NCBI RefSeq assembly: GCF_900106535.1
Contig: NZ_FNOH01000018.1
Coordinates: 62,001-126,000, forward strand
Direction: 5' to 3'
DNA from: Myxococcus xanthus
GTDB lineage: Bacteria > Myxococcota > Myxococcia > Myxococcales > Myxococcaceae
Length of the DNA stretch: 64,000 nucleotides
Shown here: piece after piece, positions 29,649 to 38,900 of the stretch
Layout of the letters: every line of letters starts with the position of its first letter
Numbering within the stretch: position 1 is the stretch's first letter
Translations under genes and position numbers: made by a program
The notes under the pieces: model-generated
Told to the model about the DNA's origin: nothing
The model's input: the letters and a program-made list of their open reading frames with translations, nothing else
Database searches by the model: none

Positions 29649-30425
29649 ATGTCCCTCCAACCCCAGAATCCCCGAGCGAAGATGGAAGCGCGGGAGCTCT
29701 CCCTTCGCTACGGCCCCAAGACGGCCATCCACAAGGTGTCCCTGGCCATCCTCGACCGGCGGGTGACGGCGCTCATCGGCCCCTCCGGCTGTGGGAAGTC
29801 CACCTTCCTGCGCTCCCTCAACCGGATGAACGACCTCATCTCCGGCACCACGCATTCGGGCACCATCCTGCTGGACGGCACGGACATCCATGACCGCGGC
29901 GTGGACGTGGTGGACCTGCGCCGGCGCGTGGGCATGGTCTTCCAGAAGTCCAACCCCTTCCCCAAGAGCATCTTCGAGAACGTGGCCTACGGCCTGCGCG
30001 TGGGCGGGATGAAGGACAAGGCGGAGCTGGCCACGCGCGTGGAGAAGTCACTGCGCGGCGCCGCGCTCTGGGACGAGGTGAAGGACCGGCTGGACGAAAG
30101 CGCCCTGGGCCTGTCCGGCGGCCAGCAGCAGCGCCTGTGCATCGCCCGCGCGATGGCGGTGGAGCCGGAGGTGCTGCTGATGGACGAGCCCGCCAGCGCG
30201 TTGGACCCCATCGCCACCGCGAAAATCGAGGAGCTCATCCACGAGCTCAAGTCGACGTACACCATCGCCATCGTCACCCACAACATGCAGCAGGCCGCGC
30301 GCGTCAGCGACCGCACCGCTTTCTTCTACATGGGCGAGCTGGTGGAATGCGGCCCCACCGAGCAGATCTTCACCAACCCGCGAGAGAAGCGCACCGAGGA
30401 CTACGTCACCGGCAAGTTCGGGTGA
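29649..30425 (+). CDS. pstB: Phosphate ABC transporter ATP-binding protein PstB
   Basis: ATPase subunit, 258 residues. Walker [10 protein letters not shown], signature LSGGQQQR, Walker [13 protein letters not shown] and the switch His in IVTHNMQQA are complete. SLNRMNDLI after Walker A is a specific PstB feature. Start ATG at 29649; the upstream open frame overlaps pstA. It is followed by phoU after 25 bases. Confidence 0.97.
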
Positions 30426-30450
30426 GCGGAAGAAAAAGGGGACCGGACAC

Positions 30451-31137
30451 ATGCCGTCGATGCATACGGACAAGGCCTTCGAGGCGGACCTGAGGGATTT
30501 GCGGGAGAAGCTGCTCGCCATGGGCGCGAAGGTGGAGACCCTCATCGTCCAGAGCATGAAGGCGCTCACAGACCGCGACAGCGCCCTGGCCGAGAAGGTC
30601 GTCGCCGCCGACAAGGACGTCAACCGCCTGGAGGTGGACATCGACGAGCTGTGCCGGAAGATTCTGGCGCTGCGCCAGCCCGCCGCCAGCGACTTGCGCC
30701 TCATCACCACGGCGCTGAAGATCGTCACCGACCTGGAGCGCATCGGCGACCTGGCGGTGAACATCGCCGAGCGCTCCATGGACCTGAACCAGGCCCCCCC
30801 GCTGGCGCCCTACGTGGACACGCCCCGGCTGGCGGAGCTGGCCCAGCGGCAGGTCCGCATGTCGCTGGACGCCTTCGTCTCCGGCGACGTCGCCAAGGCG
30901 GAGGAGGTGCTCCGGGGCGACGACTTGCTGGATGCCCTCTTCCTCAAAATCTTCAACGAGCTCCTCGCCTACATGATGGAGGACTCGCGCAACATCCGCC
31001 GCGCCACGGCGCTGATGTTCATCGCGAAGCACCTGGAGCGCATTGGCGACCACGCGCTGAACGTGGCGGAGATGGTCGTCTACATGGTGCGCGGCAAGGA
31101 CATCCGCCACCCGCAGAGCCGCAACCTGGCGGAGTAG
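30451..31137 (+). CDS. phoU: Phosphate signalling protein PhoU
   Basis: Helical repressor of the Pho response that links Pst to the PhoR kinase. The 228 residues contain the two PhoU repeats, with DLERIGDLAVNIAERS (about 93-108) and LERIGDHALNVAEMVVY (about 190-206), the metal-binding E/DxxxD motifs. It closes the pst cluster, as in most bacteria. Confidence 0.97.
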   Translation: MPSMHTDKAFEADLRDLREKLLAMGAKVETLIVQSMKALTDRDSALAEKVVAADKDVNRLEVDIDELCRKILALRQPAASDLRLITTALKIVTDLERIGDLAVNIAERSMDLNQAPPLAPYVDTPRLAELAQRQVRMSLDAFVSGDVAKAEEVLRGDDLLDALFLKIFNELLAYMMEDSRNIRRATALMFIAKHLERIGDHALNVAEMVVYMVRGKDIRHPQSRNLAE

Positions 31138-31151
31138 CCCGCGGGCGCGGG

Positions 31152-31169
31152 ATTCACCGCCCTGTCACC
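31152..31169 (+). promoter_or_regulatory. Candidate Pho box upstream of the glycosyltransferase
   Basis: ATTCAC (TTCAC at 31153-31157) and TGTCAC (GTCAC at 31164-31168) repeat with an 11-base period, like the sites before pstS and pstC. It lies in the 143-base gap between phoU and the glycosyltransferase gene, about 110 bases before the ATG. Confidence 0.45.
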
Positions 31170-31280
31170 GCGAATTGCCCGGCCCGCCCCGGGCGCTTCG
31201 CGGGGCTGACGTGGAAGGCCTCTAGCGTGGCAACCGTGGTCGCGCCATGACGGCGCACCGGCCCCGGGGATTGCCCGCGA

Positions 31281-32489
31281 ATGTTGCTCGCCTCCACCGT
31301 CCTGCTGCTTGCCGCCTGCCTCGGACTGTTCGTTCTCACCGTCCAGTTCGCGCTCGTGCTGCGTCACCGGCGTGAGCCGTCCCCCACCGCGCAACCGGGC
31401 ACGCCCCGCCCGGGCATCTCCATCCTCAAGCCGCTGTGCGGCGTGGATGACGACCTGGAAGCCAACCTGGCGCAGTTCGCGGCGCTGGACTACGCGGGCG
31501 CGTACGAGGTGGTGCTCGGCGTCAAGGATGCCAGGGACCCGGCCTTCGCCGTGGCCCGCGCGGCCGTGGCCCGCTGGCCCCACGTCATGCGCCTGGAAGT
31601 CCAGGACGGCGAGCCGGGCCGCAACCCGAAGGTGAACCAGCTCATCACCCTGGCGGACCGGGCGCGCTACGACGTGCTGGTCATCAGCGACAGCAACACG
31701 CGGGTGGCGCCGGGATACCTGGAGGAGATTGCCCAGGCCTTCGAGGACCCGGCGGTGGGCTGTGTCACCCACCCGGTGGCGGGCATGGGCGAGCGCTCCT
31801 TCGGCTCGCTCCTGGACAACCTGCACCTGGGCGCCAGCGCGGCGGCGGGGATGATTGCCGCCAAGCGGCTGGCGGGCCAGGACATCGTGGTGGGCAAGTC
31901 CATGGCGCTGCGCCGCGAGGACGTGGACGCGCTGGGGGGCTTCTTCTCCGTGAAGGATGTACTGGCGGAGGACTACGTCATCGGCCAGTGGGTGACGCGG
32001 AAACTGGGCCGGCGCGTGGTGATGGCGCACACGCCCGTGTTCAACGTGTCGCTGCGCAAGAGCGTCCTGTCCTTCTTCCAGCGCTATGTGCGCTGGAGCG
32101 TGATTCACCGGACCGCGGTGTCTCCGGGGACGTACCTGGCCCAGGCCCTGCTGAACCCCACGCCGCTGGCCCTGTTGGGCGCGATGCTGGCCCCCTCCTC
32201 CGACACCGCGGCGCTCTGCCTGGTGGTGGCCCTGGGCAAGGTCGCGGTAGACCTCTCCACCGTGCGCGCCCTGCGGCCGCAGGCCCTGTCGTGGGACGCG
32301 GTGCCCGCCGTCTTCGCCAAGGACGCCCTGCTCTTCGCGGCCTGGAGCTACGCGCTCTTCTCCCGCACTGTGAACTGGCGCGGCACCCGGCTGCGCGTGG
32401 GCCGGGGCACCCGGCTGATGCCGGTGCGCACGGCAGGCCTGACGTCCGAGCCCGCGCTGCCCCAGGGCGACCGCATCCTCGCGGGCTGA
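31281..32489 (+). CDS. Ceramide glucosyltransferase-like family 2/21 glycosyltransferase
   Basis: Membrane glycosyltransferase of 402 residues. An N-terminal transmembrane helix is followed by a GT-A domain: ISILKPLCGVDDDLEANL, GRNPKVNQL, LVISDSN (metal-binding Asp), LAEDYVIG (catalytic Asp) and the QRYVRW (Q/R-x-x-R-W) motif of processive GT2 and ceramide glucosyltransferase families. C-terminal hydrophobic helices follow. Such enzymes transfer glucose from UDP-glucose to ceramide or diacylglycerol-like lipids. Position after phoU with a Pho-box-like site suggests synthesis of phosphate-free glycolipid during phosphate limitation. The exact acceptor is inferred. Confidence 0.87.
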   Translation: MLLASTVLLLAACLGLFVLTVQFALVLRHRREPSPTAQPGTPRPGISILKPLCGVDDDLEANLAQFAALDYAGAYEVVLGVKDARDPAFAVARAAVARWPHVMRLEVQDGEPGRNPKVNQLITLADRARYDVLVISDSNTRVAPGYLEEIAQAFEDPAVGCVTHPVAGMGERSFGSLLDNLHLGASAAAGMIAAKRLAGQDIVVGKSMALRREDVDALGGFFSVKDVLAEDYVIGQWVTRKLGRRVVMAHTPVFNVSLRKSVLSFFQRYVRWSVIHRTAVSPGTYLAQALLNPTPLALLGAMLAPSSDTAALCLVVALGKVAVDLSTVRALRPQALSWDAVPAVFAKDALLFAAWSYALFSRTVNWRGTRLRVGRGTRLMPVRTAGLTSEPALPQGDRILAG

Positions 32490-32542
32490 CCCGGCGACGC
32501 GCCCTACCAGGGCCTGCCTGCCCGCATGCTGCGGCGAGCACC

Positions 32543-32989
32543 ATGTCGCCGCTCGCGGAGAATGATGGCGCCCTTCAGCGGCGTTCATCTCAGGTCGGGG
32601 GAGGACGATTGGCGCGACTGGCAACGGATAACGGCGCAAGAAGGGTATTGGTCGTCGATGACGACGCGGACTGGAGGGAATTCCTCCGGCTCAGCCTGGA
32701 GGACCTTGGCTACGAGACGACCGAGGCCTCGGATGGGCAGGAGGCCCTGGAGACGCTGAGGCGTGGCGGACGCTACGGGGTGATGCTGCTGGACCTCAAC
32801 ATGCCGGGCATGTCCGGGCTGGACGTCGTGGAGCATCTGCCGCGCGGGCCGCATCCCCGCATCGTCTTCCTGACGTCCGCGGCGGCGCAGGATGTAGGCA
32901 GTGCCCTGCTCTCAGGGCCACACTACTACCTCCCAAAAGGTGCGAGCCGCGACCAATTGTCACTCCTTTTGCAGTCACTTGGTGAGTGA
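32543..32989 (+). CDS. Stand-alone response-regulator receiver protein
   Basis: Receiver-only protein of 148 residues from the ATG at 32543. The acidic pocket is VVDDDAD, the phosphoacceptor Asp84 is in MLLDLNMPGMSGLDV, and Thr/Ser (VFLTSAAA) and Lys (YYLPKGAS) are present. A TTG at 32609 with GGGGAGG four bases upstream is a serious alternative start and would remove the 22 non-conserved N-terminal residues. No kinase adjoins it, so it is an orphan output or phosphate sink. Confidence 0.85.
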   Translation: MSPLAENDGALQRRSSQVGGGRLARLATDNGARRVLVVDDDADWREFLRLSLEDLGYETTEASDGQEALETLRRGGRYGVMLLDLNMPGMSGLDVVEHLPRGPHPRIVFLTSAAAQDVGSALLSGPHYYLPKGASRDQLSLLLQSLGE

Positions 32990-33037
32990 GCAGCCCGCCT
33001 CTGGCGTATAGGGTAGAGGGCCCCTGAGAGGAGGGCC

Positions 33038-34351
33038 ATTATCGTCACCGAGCTTCTCATCATCCTGTTGCTGGTCCTGGCCAACGGCGTCTTCGCCGGT
33101 GCGGAGCTGGCCATCATCTCTGTCCGCCGGACACGGCTGCGGGAACTGATTGAAGAAGGCAGCACCTCCGCTAAAGCGGTGGAGGCCCTGCGCGGCAACC
33201 CTGAGCGCTTCCTGGCCACGGTGCAGATTGGCATCACCGTCATCGGCGCCACGGCGGCCGCGTTCGGTGGCGCGAGCATCGCCACGCGTCTGGGTGACTT
33301 CCTCACGAGACTGGGAGTGCCCGAGCAGCAAGCGGACGAAGTCGCCCTGGCGGGCGTAGTGGCCTTCGTTTCCTACCTCTCGCTGGTGCTGGGCGAGCTG
33401 GTGCCCAAGTCGCTCGCGCTGCGTGCCGGCGAACGCTATGCGCTGCTCATCGGCCGGCCTCTGCGCGGCCTGGCGTGGCTGATGCAACCGGTGGTGTGGT
33501 TCCTCACCGCCAGCTCCAACGTGGTGCTGCGCCTGTTCGGCGACCGGACGAACTTCACCGAAGGCCGCCTGTCCGCGGAGGAGCTCCAGCAGTTGGTGGA
33601 GGAGGCGGCGAAGCAGGGCACGTTGGATCCGCACGCCGGCGAAATTGCATCACGCGCCTTCGAGATGGGCGACGTGACGGTGGGCGAGCTGTCAGTGGCC
33701 CGGGATGAGATGGTGGCCCTGCGGCGGCACTCCAGTCCGGAGGAGATTCGCCGCGTCCTGCTGGAGGGCGGCCACTCACGCATGCCGGTGTACGAGGGCA
33801 CGCTGGACAACATCGTCGGCTACGTCATCGCCAAGGACCTGCTGGGGGTGGCCTGGGAGGGCAACCTCATCATCCTGGAGGACGTGATGCGTCCGCCCTT
33901 CTTCGTCGTGGAGACGATGCGGGCCATGGACGCGCTCAAGGAACTGCAGAAGCGGCGCATGCAGCTGGCGGTGGTGGTGGACGAGCGCGGCGGTGTGGTG
34001 GGGCTCGTCACCGTGGAAGACCTCGTGGAGGAGCTGGTGGGCGACATCCTCAGCGAGTCCGAGGTGCCGGAGGAGTACGTCAAGCGCGAGGGGCCGAACA
34101 CCGCCCTGGTGCTCGGCACCGCGAACATCCGAGACGTCAACCGGGAGCTGTCCCTGGACCTGGACGAGGATCAGGACTACGCCACCGTGGCCGGCCTGTG
34201 CATCGCCCTGTCCGGCGGCGCCATCCCCGAGCCGGGCACGAAGGTCCAGACGGAGGGAGGACTCGTGCTGGAGGTCGTCGCATCCTCGCCCCGCCGTGTG
34301 GACACCGTGCGCTTCCACCTGCCGCAGCGCGAGGAGCCCGTGGAAGCGTGA
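33038..34351 (+). CDS. CorC/HlyC-family membrane protein (CNNM and CBS domains)
   Basis: 437 residues: an N-terminal DUF21/CNNM membrane part with four helices (LLIILLLVLANGVFAGAEL first), two CBS repeats (about 205-330; SRMPVYEGTLDNIVGYVIAKDLL and LAVVVDERGGVVGLVT) and a C-terminal CorC_HlyC domain. The family is linked to Mg2+/Co2+ efflux or resistance. No ATG or GTG fits the conserved N terminus; ATT at 33038, preceded by AGGAGG, is my choice. A TTG at 33068 would delete half of the first helix. Confidence 0.9.
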   Translation: MIVTELLIILLLVLANGVFAGAELAIISVRRTRLRELIEEGSTSAKAVEALRGNPERFLATVQIGITVIGATAAAFGGASIATRLGDFLTRLGVPEQQADEVALAGVVAFVSYLSLVLGELVPKSLALRAGERYALLIGRPLRGLAWLMQPVVWFLTASSNVVLRLFGDRTNFTEGRLSAEELQQLVEEAAKQGTLDPHAGEIASRAFEMGDVTVGELSVARDEMVALRRHSSPEEIRRVLLEGGHSRMPVYEGTLDNIVGYVIAKDLLGVAWEGNLIILEDVMRPPFFVVETMRAMDALKELQKRRMQLAVVVDERGGVVGLVTVEDLVEELVGDILSESEVPEEYVKREGPNTALVLGTANIRDVNRELSLDLDEDQDYATVAGLCIALSGGAIPEPGTKVQTEGGLVLEVVASSPRRVDTVRFHLPQREEPVEA

Positions 34352-34373
34352 CGGCGGCACAGCGCCCGCTGTC

Positions 34374-35594
34374 CTATGGACGCGCGGGCTGGGTGAAGCA
34401 AGTGAGGTCGGCGGACGACCCGAACCCGACGGCACTCCGCGCGGAGATGAAGAAGTAGAGGACCCTGCCGTCGTTGGGAATGTCCGTGAGGTGGTAGCTC
34501 AAGTCAGTGGTGTACCAGTCCGTGCTGTTCCCATTGACGACAGCGTTGATGCGGTACTCCGTCACGGGGTTGCCGTAATCGAACTCCGGTGGCTCCCACG
34601 AAAAGGAGATCCATCCGTCGCCCCCCTGGCACATCGCATTGAGCGGCATGGAGGGGGCTCGCGTGGGCATGGCGGCGATGCGCTCCGAGACCCCGCCCCA
34701 GCCCGCCGCGTTCTCCGCCTCAACGGTGAAATGGTAGGTCGTGGCGTTCTCCAGTTCTTCCACGAGCGTGCCCGTCGCGGCGGTATCCACGGTGCGAATC
34801 ACCTCGTCCCCCAGGTACACCGTCACCCGGTAGGAGGTGATGGGGCTGCCGCCCGTGTCCTCGACGCTCCAGGCCAAGCGCACCCGCTGACCACTGGGGA
34901 AGACCGTGACGACAGGCACGCCGGGCGTCGTATAGGGCGTCGCCTCGATGGAGGCCTCGGGCCCCCGTGAATGCCCGTTGGAGGCAACGACGACGAATCT
35001 CACCGCCATCCCGTTGGTCAGCGGGTGAAAGGTCTTCCCCAACTCGGTCGCGGGCACCCTCACCATCTCGCCTTCCTGCGCGCCGAAGTAGGGCGTGATG
35101 AAGTAACTGTCCAGCGGCATGCCCTTGTCATCCGCGGCATCCCAGCTCAGCGTCACACGTTGGTCGCTCTCGACGGCCACCAGGTTCCGCACCGCACCGG
35201 GCGTCACATGGGGGACCACTCGGTCGGAGCGCCCCGAAGCGGCACTGTTGCCACGGGCATTCCTGGCGACGACGCTGAAAGCGTAGGCGGTTCCATTCGT
35301 CAGGTCCGTGATGACGGCCCGGGACTCGGACGCGGGCGCCGTCACCACGCGGACCTCCGCAGCGTCCGAGTGCACATGCACCGCATAATCGAGGAGCGCG
35401 CTCCCTCCGTCCGAAGGGACATCCCACGTCACGGTGACCTGGCCGTCGCCTGGCACCGCGATCACCAACGAGGGAGCCTGCGGCACTGTCGCCTGGGGCT
35501 CCTGCGAGGGCGGCCGCTCATCGAAGCCACCACATCCCAGTCCCATCATCACGCCCCAACACAGCGCAGCCACCAGTCGGATTCGTCCGTTCAT
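34374..35594 (-). CDS. Lipoprotein with four fibronectin type III domains
   Basis: 406 residues with signal peptide and lipobox (MMGLGC, Cys near residue 19), so it is lipid-anchored at the cell surface or periplasm. Four FN3 modules follow from about residue 38, each with W and Y/F core residues (VTVTWDVPSDGG, VTLSWDAADDKG, VRLAWSVEDTGG, ISFSWEPPEFDYG). No enzymatic domain is present. An adhesive or scaffold role is likely. The ATG at 35594 has GGAGG upstream. It converges with the CorC-type gene. Confidence 0.85.
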   Translation of the reverse strand: MNGRIRLVAALCWGVMMGLGCGGFDERPPSQEPQATVPQAPSLVIAVPGDGQVTVTWDVPSDGGSALLDYAVHVHSDAAEVRVVTAPASESRAVITDLTNGTAYAFSVVARNARGNSAASGRSDRVVPHVTPGAVRNLVAVESDQRVTLSWDAADDKGMPLDSYFITPYFGAQEGEMVRVPATELGKTFHPLTNGMAVRFVVVASNGHSRGPEASIEATPYTTPGVPVVTVFPSGQRVRLAWSVEDTGGSPITSYRVTVYLGDEVIRTVDTAATGTLVEELENATTYHFTVEAENAAGWGGVSERIAAMPTRAPSMPLNAMCQGGDGWISFSWEPPEFDYGNPVTEYRINAVVNGNSTDWYTTDLSYHLTDIPNDGRVLYFFISARSAVGFGSSADLTCFTQPARP

Positions 35595-35748
35595 CTTGAC
35601 ACTCCTCCCCCCGGAAACCGGGAAATCGCTGCGTACCGCAGGAGGACCGCCACCGGGAAGAGTCCGTGACGACCCAGCCTCTTGGAAGGACGGAACCCTA
35701 CTTCCAAGGTGGGCAATCGATGGGCGGAGATTCCGAAGAGGGGTCAGC

Positions 35749-35787
35749 GCCCGGGATTGATGAGGAACAATCTCAAGAATCCCGGGC
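35749..35787 (-). terminator. Strong hairpin downstream of tRNA-Arg (probable terminator)
   Basis: Arms GCCCGGGATT (35749-35758) and AATCCCGGGC (35778-35787) pair perfectly, with an additional inner TGAG/CTCA stem. It begins 12 bases after the tRNA 3' end on the minus strand. No U-run follows, so it may be a processing or Rho-assisted stop. Confidence 0.5.
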
Positions 35788-35798
35788 ACTTCCACCAG

Positions 35799-35872
<74 letters not shown>

Positions 35873-35899
35873 AACCGACATCCGGATGAAGCGGGGCGA

Positions 35900-35928
35900 C
35901 AAGTAGCCGAAGTCCCCCGCCGAAGCAA
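35900..35928 (-). promoter_or_regulatory. Weak candidate promoter for tRNA-Arg
   Basis: Minus-strand TTGCTT (35928-35923) and TACTTG (35905-35900) with a 17-base spacer would start transcription about 20 bases before the tRNA. The -10 match is poor. Confidence 0.3.
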
Positions 35929-35995
35929 GCACGCAATCCTACAACGGACGCCAGATGACGTGCCATCCCTCCAGGGCGGAATGCGCCCCGTCCGC

Positions 35996-38900
35996 TCACA
36001 CGCGGCGCCTCCGGGCAGCCATCAGCACCAGTACGCCCCACCCCAGGAGCAGAAGGGGCGCACTCCCCCGCCCTCCCGCGGCACAGCTCAATCCGCCACC
36101 GCGGGAACTGACCGCCCGGATGATGTTGATGGAGGGATCCACCTTGAAGGCGCTCTCTGCCGAGCGCTCGCTTTCGTTCCCCGCGGCATCCCGGGCCAAG
36201 GCACTGAATCGGTGGTCTCCCTCGCTGATGGCCCGGGTCAACGTCAGGCGCCACTGCCCGGTGGGTTCGACACGCGCACTGCCAAAGTCGAGCCCGTCAA
36301 CGAAGAGCAGAACCTCACTCCCAGGCTCGGCGCTTCCCTGGAACGTCGGCGTGAGCGAGCCCACGACCGCCTCGGGCGCGGGCGAACTCACCACCGGCAC
36401 CAGGGGAGGCGTCGTGTCCAAACGCCAGACATGCACCGCAGGCGTTGCATCCACGTTGCCAGCCTCATCGCGAGCACGAACCTCGATGCGGTGCTCGCCT
36501 TCCGGCACGCCATCCCACGTGTACGCAGGGGGACAGTTGTCGAACGCAGCACCGTCGATGCTGCACTCGAAATTCACGAACGACTCGTCGGACTCGAAAC
36601 GGAAGACCGCCCGCGCCACGTTCGTATCCGCGACAGGCATTTCAATGATGTTGGTCGTCGGTGCCACCGAGTCCACGCGCCACTCGTGCGCGCCCTGCAC
36701 ATCCGCGACGTTGCCGGCGCGGTCGACGGCACGCACCGCGAACGTGTGAAGTGCATCCCCCACCGTGACTTCATGAGAGTTGGGGCCAGTACACGACGCG
36801 AAGGCACCGCCATCCAGGCTGCACTCGAACGTCGTGCCTACCTCATTCGATTCGAACTGGAAGACCGCGCGCGGCTGATTCGTCAGGTGTGGCGGGGCCG
36901 CGGTGAGTCGAGTTTCCGGCTTCGTCGCGTCGACAGTAAACGTTCGAAAGGCTTCCGCACCGTCGTTGCCTACGGCATCGGTCAGCGAGACGGCCAGCAC
37001 ATGGGGCCCATCCGCCAGTTGCACCGGGCTTTCGAAGCTCCACGACAACGACTGCTCCGAGACCTGGAACGTGCCTACGATGTCGCCATCCATCTTGATG
37101 ATGAAGGTTCCGCGTTCGGAAACGCGTCCACTGAATTGAGGCCACTGGACGTTGAAGTAGACATCGTTCTGAGCAGGAACGTTGATGACCGGCGCCACCG
37201 GCCCCGTCAGGTCGACGGTCCAGTTATAAACCGAGGGCGACGAGGCCTCTCGCCCCCCTCCTCGGGCCCACACTCTCAAGGTGTGTCCCCCTTCGGCAAG
37301 TCCCGTATACGGCTTGGTCGGCGACTCCGAGGTCGCGCAGTCTTCCTCACGCGGCTCGTCGTCCAACTGGCACGCATAGATCACGGTGGTCAGATTGGAG
37401 GTGAAGCTGAACGACGCGCTGGTTTGCCGAGTCACCGTCGGGGGCGCCGTCTGAAAATAGGTCACCGGGTCCCCCACCACCAACCTCCAGATGTGGTTGG
37501 CCGGGGTCTCATCCCGGTTCCCAGCCGCATCGACAGCCCGGATGAGCATGCTGTGATCACCCTCCGCATAGACCGGGATGCCTGGAGGATTCGGGAGGGC
37601 AAAGGGACTCTCGCATGGCAAGAAGTCTCGTCCGTCATAGCTACACTCGAAGCCCACGACGTCCGTATCGTTATCCCCTCCGCGGAACGCGAAGGCCGTC
37701 GTCGGCTCGCCCGTCAACGCGTCCGGCTTGGACGTGATCACCGTGTCCGGAGGATCTCGGTCCACCGTCCATGTCGCACCAGCGGGCGTGGCATCTACAT
37801 TGCCCGCGGCATCCACGGCTCTTGCCCAGAGTGTGTACGTGCTGGTGATCAACTCGGACGTCAGGTGTGAGGCCCCGCAGGCCTCCCAGTCCTCATCATC
37901 TTCTTCAGGCATCGTGGTCGACGAAGGTCGAACCAGGATGCACTGGAAGCCCACCACGTCTGTGTCGGGAGACGACAGGTTGAACCGGGCACGCAGTGCA
38001 TTGCTCGGTGAATCCACCAAGGCCACCACTTGTGTGTCCGGACGAACCTTGTCCGTCCGCCACGAGTAGGCGGCCGGCGTCGGGTCCACGTTGCCCGCCG
38101 TATCTCTCGCCCGAACCAGGAACCGGAACGGCGCATCCGCACCCGGTGTCTGAACGATGATTCCACTCGTGCACGTGGCGAAGGGCGCCCCATTCAGGCT
38201 GCACTCGAAGGTGGCCTGCGGGTCGTTCGAGCTGAACGTGAAGGGCACCGAAGTCTGGTTGTTCACCGGCGCGGGCAGTGGCGCCGTGAGCTCCGTATCC
38301 GGAGGCTCCAGGTCCACCCGCCACTCATGGCTGGCAGGCATGCCATCCACGTTCCCCGCCGCATCCACCGCCCGAACCCACAGCCGGTAGGTGGTGTTGT
38401 GCGTCAACTCGGGCGTCAGGTACGAGGCAGCACAGCCCGCCCAACGCGCGTCCTCTTCGTCCGGCATCGGCGCTGTCGACGGCGACGCCAGAATGCACTC
38501 AAAGCCCACCACGTCCGCGTCAGGAGAGTTGAAGTCGAAGCCCGCCTGCAGCGCGTTGCTCAAGCTGCCCATCGTGGTGTGCAACACCGTGTCCGGACGA
38601 ACCTTGTCCGTCCGCCACGAGTAGGCGGCTGGCGTCGGGTCCACGTTGCCCGCCGTATCCCTCGCCCGAACCAGGAACCGGAACGGCGCATCCGCACCCG
38701 GTGTCTGAACGATGATTCCACTCGTGCACGTGGCGAAGGGCGCCCCATTCAGGCTGCACTCGAAGGTGGCCTGCGGGTCGTTCGAGCTGAACGTGAAGGG
38801 CACCGAAGTCTGGTTGTTCACCGGCGCGGGCAGTGGCGCCGTGAGTTCCGTATCCGGAGGCTCCAGGTCCACCCGCCACTCATGGCTGGCAGGCATGCCA

